Origin: Candidatus Segatella papionis
Lineage (GTDB): Bacteria > Bacteroidota > Bacteroidia > Bacteroidales > Bacteroidaceae
Assembly: GCA_002297965.1 (NCBI GenBank)
Contig: DBLF01000069.1
Coordinates: forward strand, 90,394 to 112,718
Direction: 5' to 3'
DNA length: 22,325 nt
The notes beneath the pieces were generated by a model that was given only the letters and a program-made list of their open reading frames with translations, was not told where the DNA came from and made no database searches. The position numbers and the translations under genes are program-made. This document shows, in pieces, positions 21,006 through 22,325 of this stretch; within the stretch, counting starts at the first letter, position 1; each line of letters begins with the position of its first letter.

Positions 21006-21851
21006 ATGAATAAGATTACAATGCTTGGAACGGGAAACGCGACAGTTTCCCAGATTTATAATACTTGTTTTATCCTGGAGACTTCCACCACAAAGCTTTT
21101 GGTGGATGCAGGTGGTGGAAACGGAATCCTCTCGCAACTGCGCAAGGTGAACGTTCCGATTTCCGCCATTCACCATCTCTACGTAACCCACGCCCACACC
21201 GACCATGTGCTCGGCGTGATTTGGGTGATTCGCATGGTGGCGCAATGCAAGGGCTACGAGGGAAAACTGCATGTTTATAGCCACGACAAGGTGATGAAGG
21301 TGGTGAAGACCATCATCGACATGGTGCTCGCCAAGAAGCAGTTGGCGAAGGTGGCGGAGCGAGTGGAATTCCATGAGCTGAAGGATGGTGAAAGCTTCGG
21401 GGTGGGAGACATGCACCTGGAATGCTTCGACATCCATTCCACCAAGGAGAAGCAATTCGGATTCCGTGCGGAGTTGCCTGGCTCGTTAGAAGTTTCTGCT
21501 GATGAGTATCCTGTGTCTTGTGAAACAGCCAAGCCATTGGTCTTGGCTTGCCTGGGCGACGAACCTTACAATCCGCTCAACCGCCAATACATCGAGCACG
21601 CCGACTGGATGATGTGCGAGGCGTTCTGTCTCTATGCCGACCGGGATACTTTCAAGCCTTACGAGAAGTGCCACAGTACGGCGCTCGACGCAGGCAAGTT
21701 GGCGGCAGAGCTGGATGTGAAGAACCTCATCCTCTATCATACAGAGGAGAAGACGCTCGCCACTCGCAGGGAAACCTATGCGAAGGAAGCCGCCGAGAAT
21801 TTCAAGGGCAGAATCTTCGTGCCTGATGATTTGGAGGAGATAGAACTATAG
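21006..21851 (+). CDS. MBL-fold metallo-hydrolase (RNase Z-like group)
   Basis: Cytosolic 281-residue metallo-beta-lactamase-fold hydrolase. The N terminus MNKITMLGTGNATVSQIYNT is the usual first strand of this group. The metal-binding HxHxDH motif is HAHTDH at 62-67. Later ligands probably include His in KCHSTALDAG and the final YHTEE region. It resembles ribonuclease Z and aryl-sulfatase-like MBL proteins but is not an obvious tRNA 3' processing enzyme, so the substrate is unknown. An in-frame GTG lies 69 bases upstream at 20937. I prefer the ATG at 21006 because it matches the family N terminus and follows an A/G-rich leader, while the extension consists largely of the tandem repeat. It probably depends on the promoter of the broken ATPase gene. 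Confidence 0.88.
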   Translation: MNKITMLGTGNATVSQIYNTCFILETSTTKLLVDAGGGNGILSQLRKVNVPISAIHHLYVTHAHTDHVLGVIWVIRMVAQCKGYEGKLHVYSHDKVMKVVKTIIDMVLAKKQLAKVAERVEFHELKDGESFGVGDMHLECFDIHSTKEKQFGFRAELPGSLEVSADEYPVSCETAKPLVLACLGDEPYNPLNRQYIEHADWMMCEAFCLYADRDTFKPYEKCHSTALDAGKLAAELDVKNLILYHTEEKTLATRRETYAKEAAENFKGRIFVPDDLEEIEL

Positions 21852-21865
21852 AGCTATCAAGGATG

Positions 21866-21898
21866 ATTTTCCCAAAGAAGAGTTTCTCTGGGATTTTT
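21866..21898 (+). terminator. Probable terminator of the MBL gene
   Basis: TCCCA at 21870-21874 pairs with TGGGA at 21889-21893. The stem extends inward by AGA/TCT after one mismatch and is followed by TTTTT. It lies about 20 bases after the MBL stop and just before the convergent azlD stop. Confidence 0.55.
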
Positions 21899-21907
21899 CC
21901 CTGGTAA

Positions 21908-22237
21908 TTAGAAAACCCTTATGAGTAGCATGTAGCCGATGGTTCCTGCGGCTATCGACCACATCAGATTTTTTCGCCAGGCGTGCACGAGGATGGTGAT
22001 GAAGACACCAGCAATTTGCATCAATGCGTCTGGCGAAAACACTGAATTCTTGCCGATGTCGCGCAAGCAGTAAACGACCAAGAGGGCAAAGACGGAGGCT
22101 GGCAACACCTTGCCTAAATACATGATGTACTTAGGCGTAGGCTTGCCCGGACGGAAAAGGATGAAGGGGATGAAGCGGGTGAGCATCGTTGCCACTGCGC
22201 CCGCAGCCACCATGATGATTTGTTGGGTGATGCTCAT
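21908..22237 (-). CDS. azlD: AzlD-family branched-chain amino acid transport protein
   Basis: Small membrane protein of 109 residues with about four helices and the AzlD-family pattern: TRFIPFILFRPGKPTPKYI near 21-39, then LGKVLPASVFALLVVYCLRD. AzlD pairs with the larger AzlC to export branched-chain amino acids or analogues in Gram-positive models, and the substrate here is inferred. The start codon overlaps the stop of the upstream open frame by ATGA, the usual azlC-azlD junction. A strong Shine-Dalgarno sequence AAAGGAGG (22251-22244) lies six bases before the ATG, which is unusual in Bacteroidetes and points to translational coupling. Confidence 0.88.
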   Translation of the reverse strand: MSITQQIIMVAAGAVATMLTRFIPFILFRPGKPTPKYIMYLGKVLPASVFALLVVYCLRDIGKNSVFSPDALMQIAGVFITILVHAWRKNLMWSIAAGTIGYMLLIRVF

Positions 22238-22325
22238 TTTGCGCCTCCTTTCTCTGTTTTGCTACTTGCTTGTTTTATCTTTTGTGAAAATCCTTCTACT
22301 TCAAAGCCAGCTCGTTCCGTTTCTG
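22234..22325 (-). CDS. azlC: 3' end of a probable azlC, cut by the window edge
   Basis: An open frame enters from the right edge and ends with TGA at 22236-22234, overlapping the azlD ATG. Only 29 residues are visible (ending KQASSKTEKGGAK), a hydrophilic C-terminal tail with no diagnostic motif. The call rests on the four-base ATGA overlap and on azlC normally preceding azlD. Another reading frame from the edge stops earlier and shows no overlap. Confidence 0.5.
   Translation of the reverse strand, partial: ETERAGFEVEGFSQKIKQASSKTEKGGAK

Overview
The window looks like a chromosomal segment from a Bacteroidales bacterium, most likely a Prevotella/Segatella-type organism. The grounds are Bacteroidetes-type promoters (TTG, about 19 bases, TAnnTTTG, often followed by GCAGC), A-rich rather than Shine-Dalgarno leaders before nearly all genes, and protein families typical of gut Bacteroidales (OPT transporter, ThrE-like exporter, AspT/YidE-like transporter, MnmA, hybrid histidine kinase with an AHKLLP-type phosphotransfer end). 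No rRNA, tRNA, CRISPR array or intact insertion sequence was seen. The genus is inference.

Layout. 1-3063 (minus): an aldose 1-epimerase-like gene followed by an OPT peptide transporter, with a hairpin between them and a strong terminator after them. 3211-3290: back-to-back promoters. 3381-4259 (plus): a DMT/EamA permease, convergent with a LysR regulator (4400-5311, minus). 5516-8751 (minus): an AspT/YidE-like transporter and a ThrE-like exporter, probably one operon. 9077-10156 (plus): the tRNA thiolase MnmA, whose 3' end overlaps that of the histidine kinase. 10146-15329 (minus): a two-component locus with a hybrid kinase, a small secreted Ala/Pro/Thr/Gln-rich protein and a sigma-54-dependent response regulator. 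15356-20283 (minus): a large unrecognised protein and a SNF2-family helicase. 20415-21005: hairpins, a promoter and the broken 5' end of an AAA-ATPase-like gene. 21006-21851 (plus): an MBL-fold hydrolase. 21908-22325 (minus): azlD and the 3' end of a probable azlC.

The most interesting part is 12855-15329. A near-consensus sigma-54 promoter (TTGGCACG, 4 bases, TTGTA) lies upstream of the small secreted protein. About 100 bp further upstream is a cluster of five TGTGGAA half-sites, including a perfect 17-bp palindrome. The neighbouring regulator has an intact GAFTGA loop and a Fis-type HTH, so the likely circuit is: hybrid kinase, sigma-54 activator, TGTGGAA enhancer, secreted repeat-rich protein. 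The kinase itself has an ordinary housekeeping-type promoter.

A second theme is short tandem repeats. Inside genes they have periods that are multiples of three (15, 18, 21 and 24 bp) and lie in linkers or loops of the kinase and regulator. Outside genes the periods are 15, 18, 19/20, 23, 34/35 and 37 bp. One 19-20 bp array between the SNF2 gene and its downstream neighbour has a 77-bp higher-order period. It shares the core TTTTCGATTTC with an in-frame array that splits the kinase's phosphotransfer domain.
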